Shown: one piece after another, positions 25,604 to 38,687 of the stretch
How the letters are laid out: each line of letters opens with the position of its first letter
Numbering within the stretch: position 1 is the stretch's first letter
Source of the DNA: Paratinospora sagittata
Lineage: Eukaryota; Streptophyta; Magnoliopsida; Ranunculales; Menispermaceae
NCBI GenBank assembly: GCA_035771175.1
Contig: CM069593.1
Span: 14,025,908-14,089,907, forward strand
Direction: 5' to 3'
DNA: 64,000 bases
The notes under the pieces: model-generated
The model's input: only the letters and a program-made list of their open reading frames with translations
What the model was told of the DNA's origin: nothing
Databases searched by the model: none
Program-made: the position numbers and the translations under genes

Positions 25604-28600
25604 CCCAGTGTAGCAAAACATCTTAACTTAAGAATCAACTAAGCATCTAGCTCTCACTATAAGGTTATCATCCTGCCTGATCACTACAAAGTTGGTTTCT
25701 CTAAATGTGTGGCTAAAGACTAATCCTTTCTGCACAGGTTTTACTAGTATAGTTTTCCTTCTTTATTTTGACAAAAAGGACACAACAACCACCAAATTGG
25801 TGGTTCTTTGATATCCTTAGCAATTCTGAATCTAGTGTTACATCCTAATAGTAGAGAATGAGAATTGTAATCACAACTATTTCCTTCATATATCCTAATA
25901 TTCAAAATTAAAATCAACAAGTCATACACAAACAAAAATGAATCAATAGTTCGCATGCATATCCTTCCCATTGTTTTGAAAATCGTTTAAAGTGTATGCC
26001 TTGAGGAGCGACTCAAAGTTAGGGGCCCAAAAACCACCTCAAGGTCACAATGAGACTATTATAACAAGTTATTTTAGTTCCTAATAATTAATTCTCATCT
26101 ATTTGAGATAAATTAGAACTTGCATATTGATAACTGATAAGTGGCTAACACCTACTATTTCCATAATGATATTAATGATAATTAATATATTAAGAGAAAT
26201 CATTATAGTTCTTCAAACATTTTTTTTTTTTTGAGAAGAAACAAATTGTATTTAGCATATCCTGTCAAGGAAAAGGGGTAATGCACAGACAATTGACCTT
26301 GACTAGGTAAGGCAATGTCTAGGTATTGCAAAGATATGGCCTCGGCAATAGAAAAAATACTTAGTAGCAACAAATACAGAGTATTCCAATATAACAGTGC
26401 TAACTTACACAAGGTTTTGAAATAAGAGTAACATATATGCACAAATTATAAAAGAAAACGATAGCTAAAACTTAAAATCCGATTAGAAAAATGACTCCAA
26501 CATAAAAGATGTTTCCTCTTTTCTAGCTATCATTCTTCCATATGATAGAGCAGCTTGAACCAGTCATGGTCTAGGAGAACATCATCATACACAGAATCTA
26601 CTAATATAGAACATAATGTTCAACAATGTGGGTCTATCTACCATTTGGGCTTGTTCTCAGGCAAAACTGTCAAATAATCCAGATAGTTAGGTTGGTGTCA
26701 ATCATTAAATCATTTTAGTAATTAAGCCTGCCTGTAGAGGAGTCTGATTCACATAATCCACAAAATGCTCCTAGTGAATTGATCATAAGCTAACAATTAT
26801 GCAATCTCCAAGGCCTTGTTCGGAAGGCAAACCGTCAAGATTTTTTGGTTAGCTCAACAAGCAAACAACTAGGTTGGCAAGACTCTGACAGGAGAACTTG
26901 ATAATCGCCAGCATCATGAGTAACAGAATTTTAAGATTTAGACAAGAAAAACCAAGCCTTATAATATAACAAACAGAAAAATATTACTCACAAGTTCTAA
27001 GGCAATCACTTTCTATCGAGGCTTAGTCTTAAAGGGAATTTTACAGTATCCTCTTTTTACACATAACAAGCTTCTCACATGTCAATTCAATTCCAATTTT
27101 CTGAATGGATGGAGCACTTAATCAGGCAAAAATACTATTCACAACATTCAAACATTAAAAGATTATGAATAAGTTGGCTTAATAAAATTAAAAAAGACCA
27201 TACAAGATCAATAGAACATTCATAAATAACCAAAGCATTGACTTAACTCAAATCTAAATATACATACGGAATTCATCCTATCAACCAACTTAAGCAAATT
27301 GAGCAACCCAACTCAAATAATGTGATTTGGGTTGGGTTGGCCAAAACAATTGGTTTGGATTAGTGGTATGTATCTATAACACAAACAGCACTGCTTGGAT
27401 AGTGAGTCCACAAAATTGGTACACTACCCATAAGTGTAAACTAAATAACAAACGACCTGAATCCCGCATAAACATTTCGCCCTCTAACATAAAATTTCTT
27501 GACTGTTGAGTGTCAGCCGAGAGCTGAGAGGAGAGATGTCGGTCACAAATCGATCTTCACCTAAGCAAGAGATGCAAGTAGTTATCATCCTCAATCCTGC
27601 ACATGTAATCTCTTCACTAACCTAGACAATACTACATTGAACTCATAAGGTTCATCTAGTAACAATGATGAGGCTCCAAAAGTGGTCGTTGGCACTACAA
27701 CTGTTGGGATCACTTCTATTGTTGTTTACCAATTTCTTTTCATCATACTTTGATTTCCTCATTCTGCAGTTTATGGGTAAACACTTAATTAGATACTAAA
27801 GATATCATTAAATTGTCCAGGTTGTCTCCCATTGCATCCTTCGCTTCACTACAGGAAACAATGTTTTTTGTTAATTCTTCGTGATTGATGTCTGTTTTAA
27901 ATATTAATAGTGATACAATAATTGTTTCTACTAAATTTAATACATAGAGGTCAAGATGTATGGAATTTAGGCCAAGGTATTAGGGTACCTTACCCTTAAA
28001 AAAAAAGGACGTCACTCCTAGGGGATTTGACTTAATCCAAAATCACAATAACAACTAGTCAACTACCACATTTGTTATTTTTCAATAGCATTCTAAGAAA
28101 TATCGGCCAACATAAAACGTTATCAAATTAACCATGACATAAGTCTAGCAAATCAGGATGTCCATTTAAATGTCGATTTAGCCCTTGATTAATTCCATTT
28201 AATCATTCTACTTAATAAAACTACGTAATTGGTAAAAAGCTAGTTGAGAAAAGTCAAAGTATTTCAAAATATATGGATCTACGACTTGGTCATTGTTTCC
28301 ATTCTAACAAAATCAAATAATAATATCATCCATGAGAATTGAGAGTAAATAAGTCTTTTTAAGGACCTATCCAAGAAAATGGAAGCATAGTGAAGTTAGA
28401 GGGGATTGTGTCATGTCATTTATACATAAAAATGCACACATTGTGAAATATCACAGCTACTTGCCCCTTGAAACTCTTGTCAGAAATCAACCCCATTAAG
28501 TTTTGGCAGGTTGGGTCAATTAAATGGGATAAGAAGATAGGTTTAACAAATAAAATTTACAACAAGACTTAGTCGGGTGGCGTAAAGCTAACCCAACCCA

Positions 28601-28630
28601 ACCCTTGCATACCTATAGCCATACGAAATT

Positions 28631-28632
<2 letters not shown>

Positions 28633-28674
<42 letters not shown>
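28633..28674. repeat. (GA)21 microsatellite
   Basis: Uninterrupted GA dinucleotides over 42 bases; likely polymorphic. Confidence 0.95.
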
Positions 28675-28676
<2 letters not shown>

Positions 28677-28763
28677 ATCAAAATCAACAACCCCTAAAAA
28701 ATACATGTCGTCAAGGCCATGACTAGGCAATGTGTTGACCTCATTGAATTGGCAAAAGATTTA

Positions 28764-28906
28764 GAGTAATGCTTTGGGAAACACAAATTTTTGACATTGT
28801 TCTTGAAAGTTGTTTTGCATCGAATTACACATTCAACACGTGATTCAAGGCGATTCAACAACTCTTAAGGACAATGTCAAAAATGTGTGTTAACAAAGTA
28901 TTTCTC
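28764..28906. mobile_element. Mutator-like MITE, 143 bp, ~48-bp TIRs, 9-bp TSD
   Basis: The left end reads GAGTAATGCTTTG. The right end, on the other strand, reads GAGAAATACTTTG. The inverted similarity continues inward for about 48 bases through TTTTTGACATTGT on both arms. AAAGATTTA flanks the element at 28755-28763 and 28907-28915; the next base G also agrees. A 9-bp duplication with long TIRs and no coding capacity fits a non-autonomous Mutator-like element. Confidence 0.85.
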
Positions 28907-30824
28907 AAAGATTTAGGTATGGTGTAATTTCATTGGAAATCGGGACTCAACTAATATGAAGCACTTTTCTGGTAGAGTATTTATAGGGGGTACCTATTAT
29001 ATAAGAACATGTATGAGCTTGTTTTTGCTAATGGAAAAAGAAAATTCAATGAGGATGGGGGTTTATCACACATATCAATTACCACCTGTTTTTCTAGGCC
29101 ATATAAATATTTATGCAAGTCATGATAATCAAGATCTTACACTACATAAAAATTCTACCACAAAGAAAAATTTGCACAAGTCCATCACCTAAGTTGTTTA
29201 CAACTAAAACCATCTAAGCTATTCTTAAGGCAAGTATTAGTGATCTTTGAATTTTTTAAAAAAGGGGGCTAGGGTAAATATTAAATAGTCAGGTTTGTTA
29301 TGCATTGTTTGCCGTGCAAAGTGCCTATATATCACTTCTTCATAAATTGCCTTGCCACTTTTAGCGCAAATCTTATAGCTAAGAAAATTTTTCTCAAAAA
29401 AATATATGATTTTCTTGAGAAATGATTTTAGGAACTCTTCTAATAGTTTGGTTGTGTAGGAGAAAAAGTATTTTCACACTTATATAATATAAAGAAATTT
29501 AAAAATAAGGACTTTCATTGAGCAAAAAGACGAATATAATTAATAATTCTTATAATATTGGCAATCAAAGACACAACATTATTATTCATTAGAGAATATC
29601 TTTTATTTTCTTGAGAAAATAACAATTTCCTCACCTATCAACCTAGCCCATAGGGACACTATAACAAAGACCAAAAAGACATACAAACATGAAATGCATA
29701 GTTGGCCTCAAAAGCCGGAACAAGGAAAGAAAACCATCTAAGCCCAAAAGTACATAAACCAAAATAAGGATCTTCAAGTTATGTGTTAGTAAATTTTCAC
29801 CACTAAGACTAGTATCCCAAATCAAACAACACATAACTAAAGAGAGCTAGGAATACCACCTTGTTATGGGCTCTTAAAGCATTAAGGGTTTGTCTAACAA
29901 ATCAGAGAGCAAGGGAAGAAAGGAAAAAGGCTTTATTTTCGCATGGTGGTCAAAGTCAAAAAATTAGGCAAAGTCCTTCCAAACTACTGGTAGTGACTAT
30001 GATGAGTGTCACTACTTTCCTCTTTTCCTTCCTTTCTTTAGCTATTTTTCTCCATATATCTCATCATTTATTTTTAAATAATTTAAATGGAACGGATGTT
30101 ACAGCCCCATATTGGTGCATCAGCTGCGGAATTCCCATGGTATCTTCTTGTACCCTTTAACACCTAACAAAACATGGTTTGTTGGTCAACAATGTAAAAC
30201 CTAAGGTAACATGTTAAAAACTTAAGCTTTTTAATACTAAAACTTTATGTTCGTTATTAACCTTTATGGGACCACATACATTCTATTCCAAGCAGTTGAG
30301 TAATGTTGAAATCAATTTTTAATGACCTACTAAGTATTATTAAATTTTGGACTTATTTTCATGTTGATGACACTATTTGTTCAATGTCGATGCATAAACG
30401 AGCTAGGTACGCTTCTCAAACACTAAATGTCAATAGAAACTGTGTTTTTGAAAGTATCCTTTAATGAAAATCCATTTTTCACCCGTAACTAGGCTCTAAA
30501 AAATCTAGTAAAACCCCTAATTAGAATCTATTATTAAAATGATCACCCAATGAATAAAACAACGGAAGATTCCTAATGGAAAGTTCAAAAAGATAAAAAT
30601 TTAAGGTCCCATACATAACAGTAGGGCACCAAAGTATTACATAGGAACACACTGAACAAGTTCTAACAATTTATACTCTAGTCCATGCCCTATCAATTGA
30701 AATATGTACTGATTCTAAAATGAAGTTTTGCAATCAAATGATCTTAAATGCTTCACAGAATAAGTAATTTCTCAAGGCAAACGACAAAAATTGCAGTGGC
30801 ACTTTACCACCACAGTGAAAAATA

Positions 30825-30875
30825 TAAACTCAACTCAATTCGACTAAGCCTTTTACCAACTATATGGGTTCGGCT
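30825..30875 (+). repeat. short SINE-like fragment
   Basis: CAACTCAATTCGACTAAGCC followed by CCAACTATATGGGTTCGGCT resembles a tail sequence that is widespread in plant SINEs (the Au-like type, by recollection). No poly(A) or TSD was identified, so this is only a resemblance. Confidence 0.35.
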
Positions 30876-31309
30876 GAAACCTTTGAAAACAAATGTTAAA
30901 ACAATAACATGAAACTGAAAACCACATTCTCTAAATGATGCATCGTCAAAGTATTCTTAAAAACAAAACTTATACAAACAGATAACCAGAAATTAATTTG
31001 ATGACCTAACTTAGGAGATTTTAAACTAACTTATCCAAAAAGAAAGAATTAGATAAAGCGTTGCAACATTAAACCATATATGGAACAAAAGAGGATGACT
31101 TAAAATCAACATTTCAACAATTAATTCAGTAGATCTATCTAAATAAATGCGACAATGCAAAGAAATAAGTTCTCAAAGGGCCACAAGGGAACTTGACTGT
31201 GTATAATGCACATACTAATTAAACCATCACAAACAACCAAATGCCAAAATTCCCATATACCCTTACCTGCAATAAGCAGCAAAATATATGCCTCTTCTCC
31301 GCATAAAAC

Positions 31310-32593
31310 CTAAGAATCTGCCGCTTCCAGCTTATCCGCTATCGCCTTTGAGTATTCCCTAGCCAACTCAAGCCTTTGAATGTAAATCTTAGTCTCGGAA
31401 AGAAGAAGTTTCCTCCACTTCTGCTCAAACTCCTTTGTCTCTGCACTCCCAAGTATAGCCGACCCTTCCTTCGCAATATAATCCGCCAAAACAGACGGTG
31501 GCATTGTCAAACTTTTCCCAAACTGTCCCAGTGACAACAATTGTTCCTCTTCCCTGTTCTCCAACGCCTCCAGATGAGATTCTAGCACAACAGGAACCTT
31601 TGGCTGCAATATAGGTACTACCCCATTTCCAATTTTTCCTCCTTTACTCTTCTTCGCATCTGTTTTAACTGAATCACTCCCAGCATTGTTCGCTTCCGAC
31701 CCATCCTCCTTCCCTTCCTTATCGCCCCATATCTTCTTCGACAACTGATACGCTTTCCCTTCATGAGGCTTGGTAAAATGAGGGTCTTCTCCATCCTTCC
31801 CTCGACTCGCTTGGCTAAAGTACCTATGCTTCAACCTATGCAACTTACTGTTCAACTGATTCCTATTAACATCAATATGCAACGAACCCTTAATTGAATC
31901 AAGAAACGCATTTAAATTAGAAGTCGGATTAAGCCCCTTCTTCTTGTAGCTAAGCAAGGCCTTCAAAATCACAATCTCGTCTTCGTCACTCCAAATCCTC
32001 TGAAACAACTTCTTCGAATCCTCTCCTCCTCCTTGTTTCTTCTCTGTTTCTTCAACACGTCCATCTTCCTCTTCTGCGTCTCCAGCCTCCTTCTTCTTCT
32101 TCTTAGTCTTCTGTTTCGACTCCTTCTCGGATTTGTCCATCTCCAGCGACCGCTTCGAGCCCTTCGTCGGAGTCGCAGTATCGGCCGGAGCTGCGGTGTT
32201 CGCCGATGAAGGTTTCTTGGATTTCGCATTGTCGGCCATTGGCTTTGAAGAGATGGGTTTTACGTTCGGAGCCGAGGGTTTGGCTTTCTCCGGCGAGGGC
32301 TCTGAGTCGGAAGCCGAGTCGGCGTCGGAGTCTTCGTCGGAATCGGAGACTTCGTTCGAGTGGGAACGCGGTTGTGGAGTTGAGATTGCGGTGGCGTTAG
32401 ACTTGGTACTGGAACTTGGTTTCTTTCCAGAAGATTTAACGCTTGTGATCTGTTCTTCTTGCTCTTCTTCTGATTCTTCATCATCATCTTCTTCTTCTTC
32501 TTCTCCTTCTCCTTCAACTTCAACATCTTCAGATTCTTCCGAAGAAGATGATGCAGAAGGTGGTTCTTCTAATGGCGACGGACGTTTAGGCAT
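31310..32593 (-). CDS. GeBP / STOREKEEPER-like transcription factor (DUF573), 427 aa
   Basis: Intronless nuclear DNA-binding protein of the GLABROUS1-enhancer-binding family. Residues 1-195 are strongly acidic and Ser/Glu-rich, with a Lys-rich stretch at about 160-168 that could be a nuclear localisation signal. Residues 196-290 are the DUF573 domain: it opens LFQRIWSDEDEIVILKALL and continues through RNQLNSKLHRLKHRY to KAYQLSKKIWG, a non-canonical trihelix/Myb-like fold. The C-terminal about 90 residues (from PVVLESHLEALENREEEQLL) form the conserved leucine-rich C-terminal region of the family. The ATG at 32593 is unambiguous. Upstream lies a purine-rich leader and then the retroelement nest. 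The gene is divergent from the SDR gene at 49751. In Arabidopsis, relatives act in cytokinin response and trichome expression; the role here is not known. Confidence 0.93.
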   Translation of the reverse strand: MPKRPSPLEEPPSASSSSEESEDVEVEGEGEEEEEDDDEESEEEQEEQITSVKSSGKKPSSSTKSNATAISTPQPRSHSNEVSDSDEDSDADSASDSEPSPEKAKPSAPNVKPISSKPMADNAKSKKPSSANTAAPADTATPTKGSKRSLEMDKSEKESKQKTKKKKKEAGDAEEEDGRVEETEKKQGGGEDSKKLFQRIWSDEDEIVILKALLSYKKKGLNPTSNLNAFLDSIKGSLHIDVNRNQLNSKLHRLKHRYFSQASRGKDGEDPHFTKPHEGKAYQLSKKIWGDKEGKEDGSEANNAGSDSVKTDAKKSKGGKIGNGVVPILQPKVPVVLESHLEALENREEEQLLSLGQFGKSLTMPPSVLADYIAKEGSAILGSAETKEFEQKWRKLLLSETKIYIQRLELAREYSKAIADKLEAADS

Positions 32594-33130
32594 CGTTTTT
32601 TTCTTTTTCTTTATTTTTTCAGAGAGAGAACTAGGGTTTTTGGATTGCAGAGAATTAGGGTTTTAACGTTAGTCGTGTTGAGTGACAAGTTAAAACGGTG
32701 GAGAGAGAGAGAGAGAGAGAGGAAACGAGTGGTCTCGCGTCTCGGTCAGAAGAAGGATCCGGTGTTCGTGAGAGAGAAGTAGCTAAACAGCACTCAAAGA
32801 TACAGACAACTTCTAGAAGATCATCAAGCAAATCTAATATTTTGACAAAGAAATAAAATAAACAAAAAGAAAGTTTCCAATGGGAACCGTAGGTAGGAGA
32901 GAGAGTCCATGTTGTTTACACATGTCCTAAGAGGATTGCATTATCCTGTAATAAAATAAACGGAGTCGTGCTGCACGTGATCTTCCCCTGCCTTCTTCAA
33001 TTTATCGTATGCTATCGCATACAACTAAAGCATCCAACTCCGAGTCCAAATAAGGCCACGTGGAATTGAACAGGTTAAACAGTGCCAGCTTTCGATTACT
33101 TGTATTACTTAATTAATTAAAGAGGTCAAA
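32594..33130. promoter_or_regulatory. GeBP promoter and leader region
   Basis: Divergent spacer shortened to about 540 bp by the copia insertion. It contains a GA-rich tract at 32700-32721. There are two G-box-like CACGTG cores, CACGTGATC near 32977 and CCACGTGG near 33056. It presumably carries the GeBP promoter; the start site was not determined. Confidence 0.45.
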
Positions 33131-33519
33131 TGGTCTTATAATGGTAAAGTATGAAAGAAAAATAATACAACAAATATAACATGGTTCGGCAAATTGCCTA
33201 CGTCTACGGGAGACAACAAACTTGTATTATCAGATATTACAAACTACACCTTTAGGTGAATCTTACAGATTGGATCTCTTAAATAGATCTCTCATAATAG
33301 AACTCTCTGACTCTCAAGAATTTAACTCACTGAACATGATTTTCAAGATCAAAGTGAGGCTCTATTTATAGAAGTATGCAAGGACATTTTTGTAATTAAA
33401 ATAATCTATTTTAATACTATAATCAAACAATTCAGCGCAGCCCTCGTGGGCGGTCGAATTGTTGATCGAGGCGGCAACCAACCAAATTGGTTAGTGTTTC
33501 CACTCAGGTGGACCTCACA
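33131..33519 (-). repeat. copia 3' LTR
   Basis: Clear homology to 49213-49605 begins at TGGTAAAGTATG (33142) and runs to GGACCTCACA (33519). The outermost about 11 bases on the left do not match the other LTR, so this end may be truncated or replaced. Beside it, 33520-33542 reads as a purine-rich tract on the minus strand (GGTGGAGGTGGAG), the expected polypurine primer. Confidence 0.85.
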
Positions 33520-33624
33520 AATCTCCACCTCCACCTTATGTGGAACAGGGATCCTCCACCCCTGCAATCTCTCTACAAATAGCAAGCTTCCTTCAAAAAA
33601 CTGTTGCTGCCTTCATTAGTGCCA

Positions 33625-36600
33625 TTAGGCATTCCGAGCTCGTGAGATGTTGATCAAGTCCAAACAAGGTTGGAACTTGAACCCTGTAACCACCTTTGTA
33701 AGCATATCTGCAGTCTTAATCTTTTGCAGAAGAATACTCCCTTCTCGAACAAAATGAAAACGAACATCAATATGCTTCGTTCGACTGTGATTAACTTGGT
33801 TCTTTGCCAAACAAATGACACTCTGGCTATTGCAGAAAACTTCAACATTCTTCTGCACAATTCCCAAGGTTTTAATCAATTCATGAAGCCAGATTGCTTC
33901 CTTGAAAGCTTCCGTTACTGCCATGTACTTTGTCTCTGTAGTAGACAAAGCAACTGTTGACTGTAGTGTTGATCTCCAACTCACTAGTCCTCTTGCCATA
34001 GTGAAAATATAACCAGTAGTAGATCTGCGCTTGTCAAGATCTCCAGCATAGTCCGAATCCACATATCCGACTAGATGCTTACAACTTTTCGTATCTCTCT
34101 CAAACTTTAAACCAATATCCACAGTACCATGAATATACCGTAGAATCCACTTTACTGCTTGCCAGTGGCCTTTACCGGGGTTGTGTATGTAACGACTTAC
34201 CATACTTACAGCACGTGAAATGTCAGGTCTGGTACACACCATAACATACATCAAGTCACCAACTGCATTTGCATATGGAATATTCTTCATTTGCTTCTTC
34301 TGATCCTCGGAATTTGGTGACATTGATGAACTTAGCTTGAAATGTGGTGCCAATGGTGTGCTCACAGGTTTTGTGTCATTGCCAATGCCAAAAGTTTGAA
34401 GAACTTTCTTCAAATACTGAGTCTGAGTCAAACATATTGTGCCTTTGGCCTTGTCTCGAGTTATCTCCATCCCGAGAATTTTTCTCGCCTTTCAAAGGTC
34501 CTTCATTTCAAACTCTGAGCTCAATTGAGCCTTCAGCTTGTTGATCTCCACCTTGCTTTTAGATGCGATTAACATATCATCTACATATAAAAGCAAGTAG
34601 ATAAATGTATCATCTTCAAGTTTGTTATAGTAGACACAATGATCAAACTGACTCCGGGTATATTTTTGCCCTTGGATGAAGCTGTCAAATCTCTTGTACC
34701 ACTGTCTCGGTGACTGCTTCAGGCCATACAATGACTTGCTCAGCTTGCAAGCCCAATTCTCTCTTCCTGGTACTTTGAATCCTTCAGGTTGAGGCATATA
34801 TATCTCTTCTTCCAAATTACCATGCAGAAAAGCAGTTTTGACATCGAGTTGGGCTAACTCGAGATCAAATTGTGCAACCAAAGCCAATAATATTCAAATT
34901 GACGAATGCTTAACAACAGGTGAGAATACCTCATTGTAGTCAATTCCTTCCCTCTGAGCATAGCCTTTTGCTACCAGTCTGGCTTTGTATCGGATACTAT
35001 CTATGCTGAGAAAGCCTTCCTTCTTAGCGAAAACCCATTTGCAGCCAATTGGTTTCTTTCCTTTCGGAAGTGGAACCAACTTCCAAGTCTGATTTTGATG
35101 GAGTGATGTCATCTCCTCATTCATTGCCATTTTCCACTTATTACTTTCCATACTCTGACTAACATCTTTGTAATTGTATGGAATATCATCTTCGGTGACT
35201 GGAAATGCATATGCAACCATGTCAGTGTACCGAGCAGGTTTGCGGATTTCTCTTCTTGGTCGACTAGTGGCAATTGATTCTGGTTGTTGACTGATGTCTG
35301 GTCCTGGAGCCTCCACCTCAACTGAGATTTCCTCATCGTCTTCTTCAGGGTGGTTGGATATATGTGCTAACTTGCCAGGAGTTACTAAAATATCTAACTC
35401 CACCTGCTGATTCAAATCTGGATCTCGATTTTCTTTATCAGAAACTGTATGCTTTAACATCACAGATTCATCAAAAGTTACATCTCGACTTTTTACAATC
35501 GTCTTTGTCTCAGGGTTCAATAGTCGGAAAGCCTTAACTCCTTCACTAAAGCCCATGAAAATCGCTTTCTTGGACCTAGGATCCAATTTGGATTTCTTCA
35601 CATGGAAATATGCAGTGCATCCAAAAATGCGCAGAGAATCATAATCTGAAACGCGATGTCCAAACCATACCTCCTTGAGAGTTTTGCCATCTAGTGCTGT
35701 TGCACGAAGTCTATTGATGATATGAGAGGCATATGACAAAGCTTCAGCCCAAAATGCCTTGCTCAGTCTAGAATGGGATAACATGCAACGAACTTTATCT
35801 ACCAAAGTACGATTCATGCGTTCAACAACACCATTTTGTTGTGGCGTGCCTGGAACTGTGAAATGTCTGACAATCCCTTCATTTTTGAAATGGGTCTGAC
35901 TTGTATTTTCCTCCATTATCAGATCTAAGCCTTTTAATCTTCATTCTCGTTTGGGTTTCTACCATTTTCTTCCATATAAGAAAGATATCTAGCACTTCAT
36001 CTTTATGCCTCATTTTATAAACCCAAACATAGCGTGAGAAATCATCAATGAAAGTAACAAGCCAACGTTTACCTCCCAATGAAACATTTTGAGAGGGTCC
36101 CCAAACGTCGGTATGAACATAATCCAATATTCCTTTTGTGCGGTGGATTGTAGTTCTAAACTTGACTCTTGTCTGCTTGCCTAAGATACAATGCTCGCAG
36201 AAGTCAAGTTTTCCGGTTTTTGCACCTTTCAGATAACCTTGCTTTGTCAAGGTTTGAAGAGCCTTCTATCTAACATGTCCGAGCCGCATGTGCCAAAGTC
36301 GGGAAGTGTCTGATGAAACGTCATTAGAACTGGTGCAAGCTGAGACACTTTCGATTACTGTGTGTCTGTCAAGGAAATAGAGATTTTCTTTCTGAGTACC
36401 TTCATGGCCAATAGTGCTCCACGTACAACCTTCAGAACGCCACCTTCAATGGTTACCTTGTAACTGCTGGAATCAAGGACTCCTATTAAAATCAGATTTT
36501 TCTTCAGATCTGGGACATATTTGACTTCCATGAGCCGTCTTGTTGTACCGTCATGCATCTTAAGGCGTATAGTCCCAATACCCTTTGTTTGACAGGTATT

Positions 36601-36702
36601 GTTGTTGCCCATGAGCATGACTCCTCCATTGAACTCATCCAATTTGGAGAACCAATGTCGATTCGGACACATATGATAGGAACAGCCGGAATCTAATATC
36701 CA
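33625..36702 (-). pseudogene. copia pol remnant: protease, integrase, RT, RNase H
   Basis: From 36702 downward. The protease begins WILDSGCSYHMCP (about 36697-36355). GAG-pre-integrase is RLWHMRLGHVR, followed by a stop near 36267. The integrase has HTDVWGP and RSDNGG. A frameshift falls near 35900, after which it continues GTPQQNGVVERMN to about 34894. RT motifs are LDVKTAFLHGNL, YGLKQSPRQWYKRF and YVDDML (34887-34492). A TGA stop follows near 34490, then RT thumb and RNase H to 33625 (CTRPDISRAVS, KHIDVRFHFVRE). At least three stops or frameshifts break the frame. The protease is also cut off from gag by the gypsy insertion. Confidence 0.9.
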
Positions 36703-38670
36703 TGTAACACCCCGCAATTTTAATTAAATACATACGTTGAAGTACGCGTATATCGAGATGTATAATACCCGTATTTTATACGTATGAACTAAATATGCGC
36801 ATGATAATACACTATTTGATACGTATGAGCTAAATATACTCGTGTATGAAAATACATACTAGATTTAAGGGGTATTAGTAAATAAATAAAATTAGTAAAT
36901 TTATGGATTGGAGTATGATTTAATGAGTTAAATATGAGAAAGTTGGTTTGTTAAATTACATGAGGAGCACAGGATAAAAAGAACAATAAAATAAATAAAA
37001 AAAAAGATGCTCTTATCTCCACCGTTTGACAACAAGTGACAAAAAAAATGAATAAAAAAATAAAACAAAACCTAAGTTAAAGAAGTTGCTGGAAGGAACA
37101 AGAAGCAGAAAGAGAGAAAAGGAAGAACGACAGAGAAGAAGAAGAAAAAAAGGGGAAACGCGGGATTCGCGCCAAATTCAGACTCGCGGTAAGTGATTTT
37201 CACTCTCTTTCTTCGTGAAATTGATCTCTAAGATAGATGTAACAATTCTAGCGAAGTAATTTTTGTTATTAAAGCCGTTTTACGGCATTTTCAAAAATTG
37301 AGGTTTTGACCCAACGTGAATAAAAATCTGCTAGAAAGGTGGAAAAAAGCTCCCTGGACTGTCGGGACCCCGAATATGTGGTTAGATTCAATTTCAGAAT
37401 TTTTGGAGACCGTTGGACAATTTTAATACAATTTACAACTTTGGGATGAATAGTAAAGTAAATAGTAATAGTAATAGTAAAAAGTGAATAATGAATAATG
37501 CAGTGAATAATGAATAATGATGTAAATAGCAAATTATGAATAGTATTGTGAACAGTGATTTGAAATCATAGATTCGTAGATAACTGAATTCCGGACGTTT
37601 CGATACTAAGATCCTGATTTTTGGATATGATTTGATATTGTTAGTAGCTAACGATATGATAAATGATGATTCTCATGATAACATATGGTTAATTTTAGTG
37701 TTTAAATTGAGAGCTTAAGGGCATGGATAAACGCTCTTGAGGAAGCAATATTGTTGCTTGATTTTAGAGGTTGGCTTAGAAAACCTGTGTAACCACTGTG
37801 AGTATATAATGCATTGAGTTTTATGGAGCATGAAAACTGATTTTAGCAATTGGAGTTTGTAATGATGTCATTTCGTTCGGAATTAGACCTAGATGAGGTT
37901 TTGCGAGTCCTCATTGTCAGTAAGTCTATCCTAACAAGGGTTGCGATCCTTGAAATGACTGTGAATTGGGTAATGAGAGGTTGTGACTACCTTGTAACAG
38001 CCATATAAGGGTTAGACCCGCTCTCTTGCCTTGCGAAGGAGGGAGATTGTGCATTGTGTTTAATGAAAACTCATGCAATTTATGATGTTGACATGTATAA
38101 TATGTTCGTTGAATGATGCATGTGTTGAATAAGTGTTTAAAATGATTTTAAATGTCATATTTCTCTAAATATATATAATTGTTATCTTAAGAACTATATT
38201 CACTGAGCTGTTGTTTGCGCACCCCATTTCCTCCAATATTGCAGGTATTGAGTCGAAGGGAAAAGGAAAAATCTGTGAGTGATAATCACGTGAACCTTCG
38301 TCTGGTATGTGTATGTATACTTGGAGGAAATAAGTTATATTTTTGTTATTTTGATATGTATAATTATCACACACTATATATATGTAATATCACCTAGATG
38401 GGTTGTGTGCTAATATTATATGATGAAACAAGATGATCATAGATATTTATCAGATGAGACTTTAATTTGTGGAATGAATGGAATGATTATAGAGATCTAT
38501 ATTGGATTTGATTTATGGTATATTAGATAAAAAAAATTGCTGTAACTTTTGAGAATTATAGTGAGACTACGTGAAGGCTGACAGTGTATTATATACTGTA
38601 TGTGAGTATGTACAGTGTATAGTACACTGTGTCGGTCATGACGTCAGTCTACGTCAGGGGCGTCGTGACA
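36703..38670 (+). repeat. gypsy 5' LTR, 1,968 bp
   Basis: From TGTAACACC to GTCGTGACA. It matches the 3' LTR (45939-47740) and the solo LTR (16444-18505). It lacks a block of about 75 bp (near 37805) that both others keep, but retains about 260 bp (36731-36995) lost from the 3' LTR. A short GAATAGT/GAATAAT tandem array lies near 37445-37560. Confidence 0.92.
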
Positions 38671-38674
38671 ATAT

Positions 38675-38687
38675 TGGTATCAGAGCC
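38675..38687 (+). other. gypsy primer binding site (initiator tRNA-Met)
   Basis: TGGTATCAGAGCC starts four bases after the 5' LTR and is complementary to the 3' end of plant initiator tRNA-Met. Confidence 0.92.

Larger units (their letters stand above)
25446..31309. other. intergenic, no gene seen
   Basis: AT-rich spacer between the LINE relic and the GeBP gene. It contains a near-duplicate of about 37 bp (25453 and 25566), a (GA)21 microsatellite, a Mutator-like MITE and a short SINE-like fragment. The last few hundred bases before 31310 are probably the 3' UTR of the GeBP gene. Open frames near 28956 and 29861 have no domain. Confidence 0.4.

Noticed and set aside
29861..30160. 99-codon open frame with a hydrophobic stretch
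   Set aside because: No recognised domain, not linked to neighbouring exons; likely chance.
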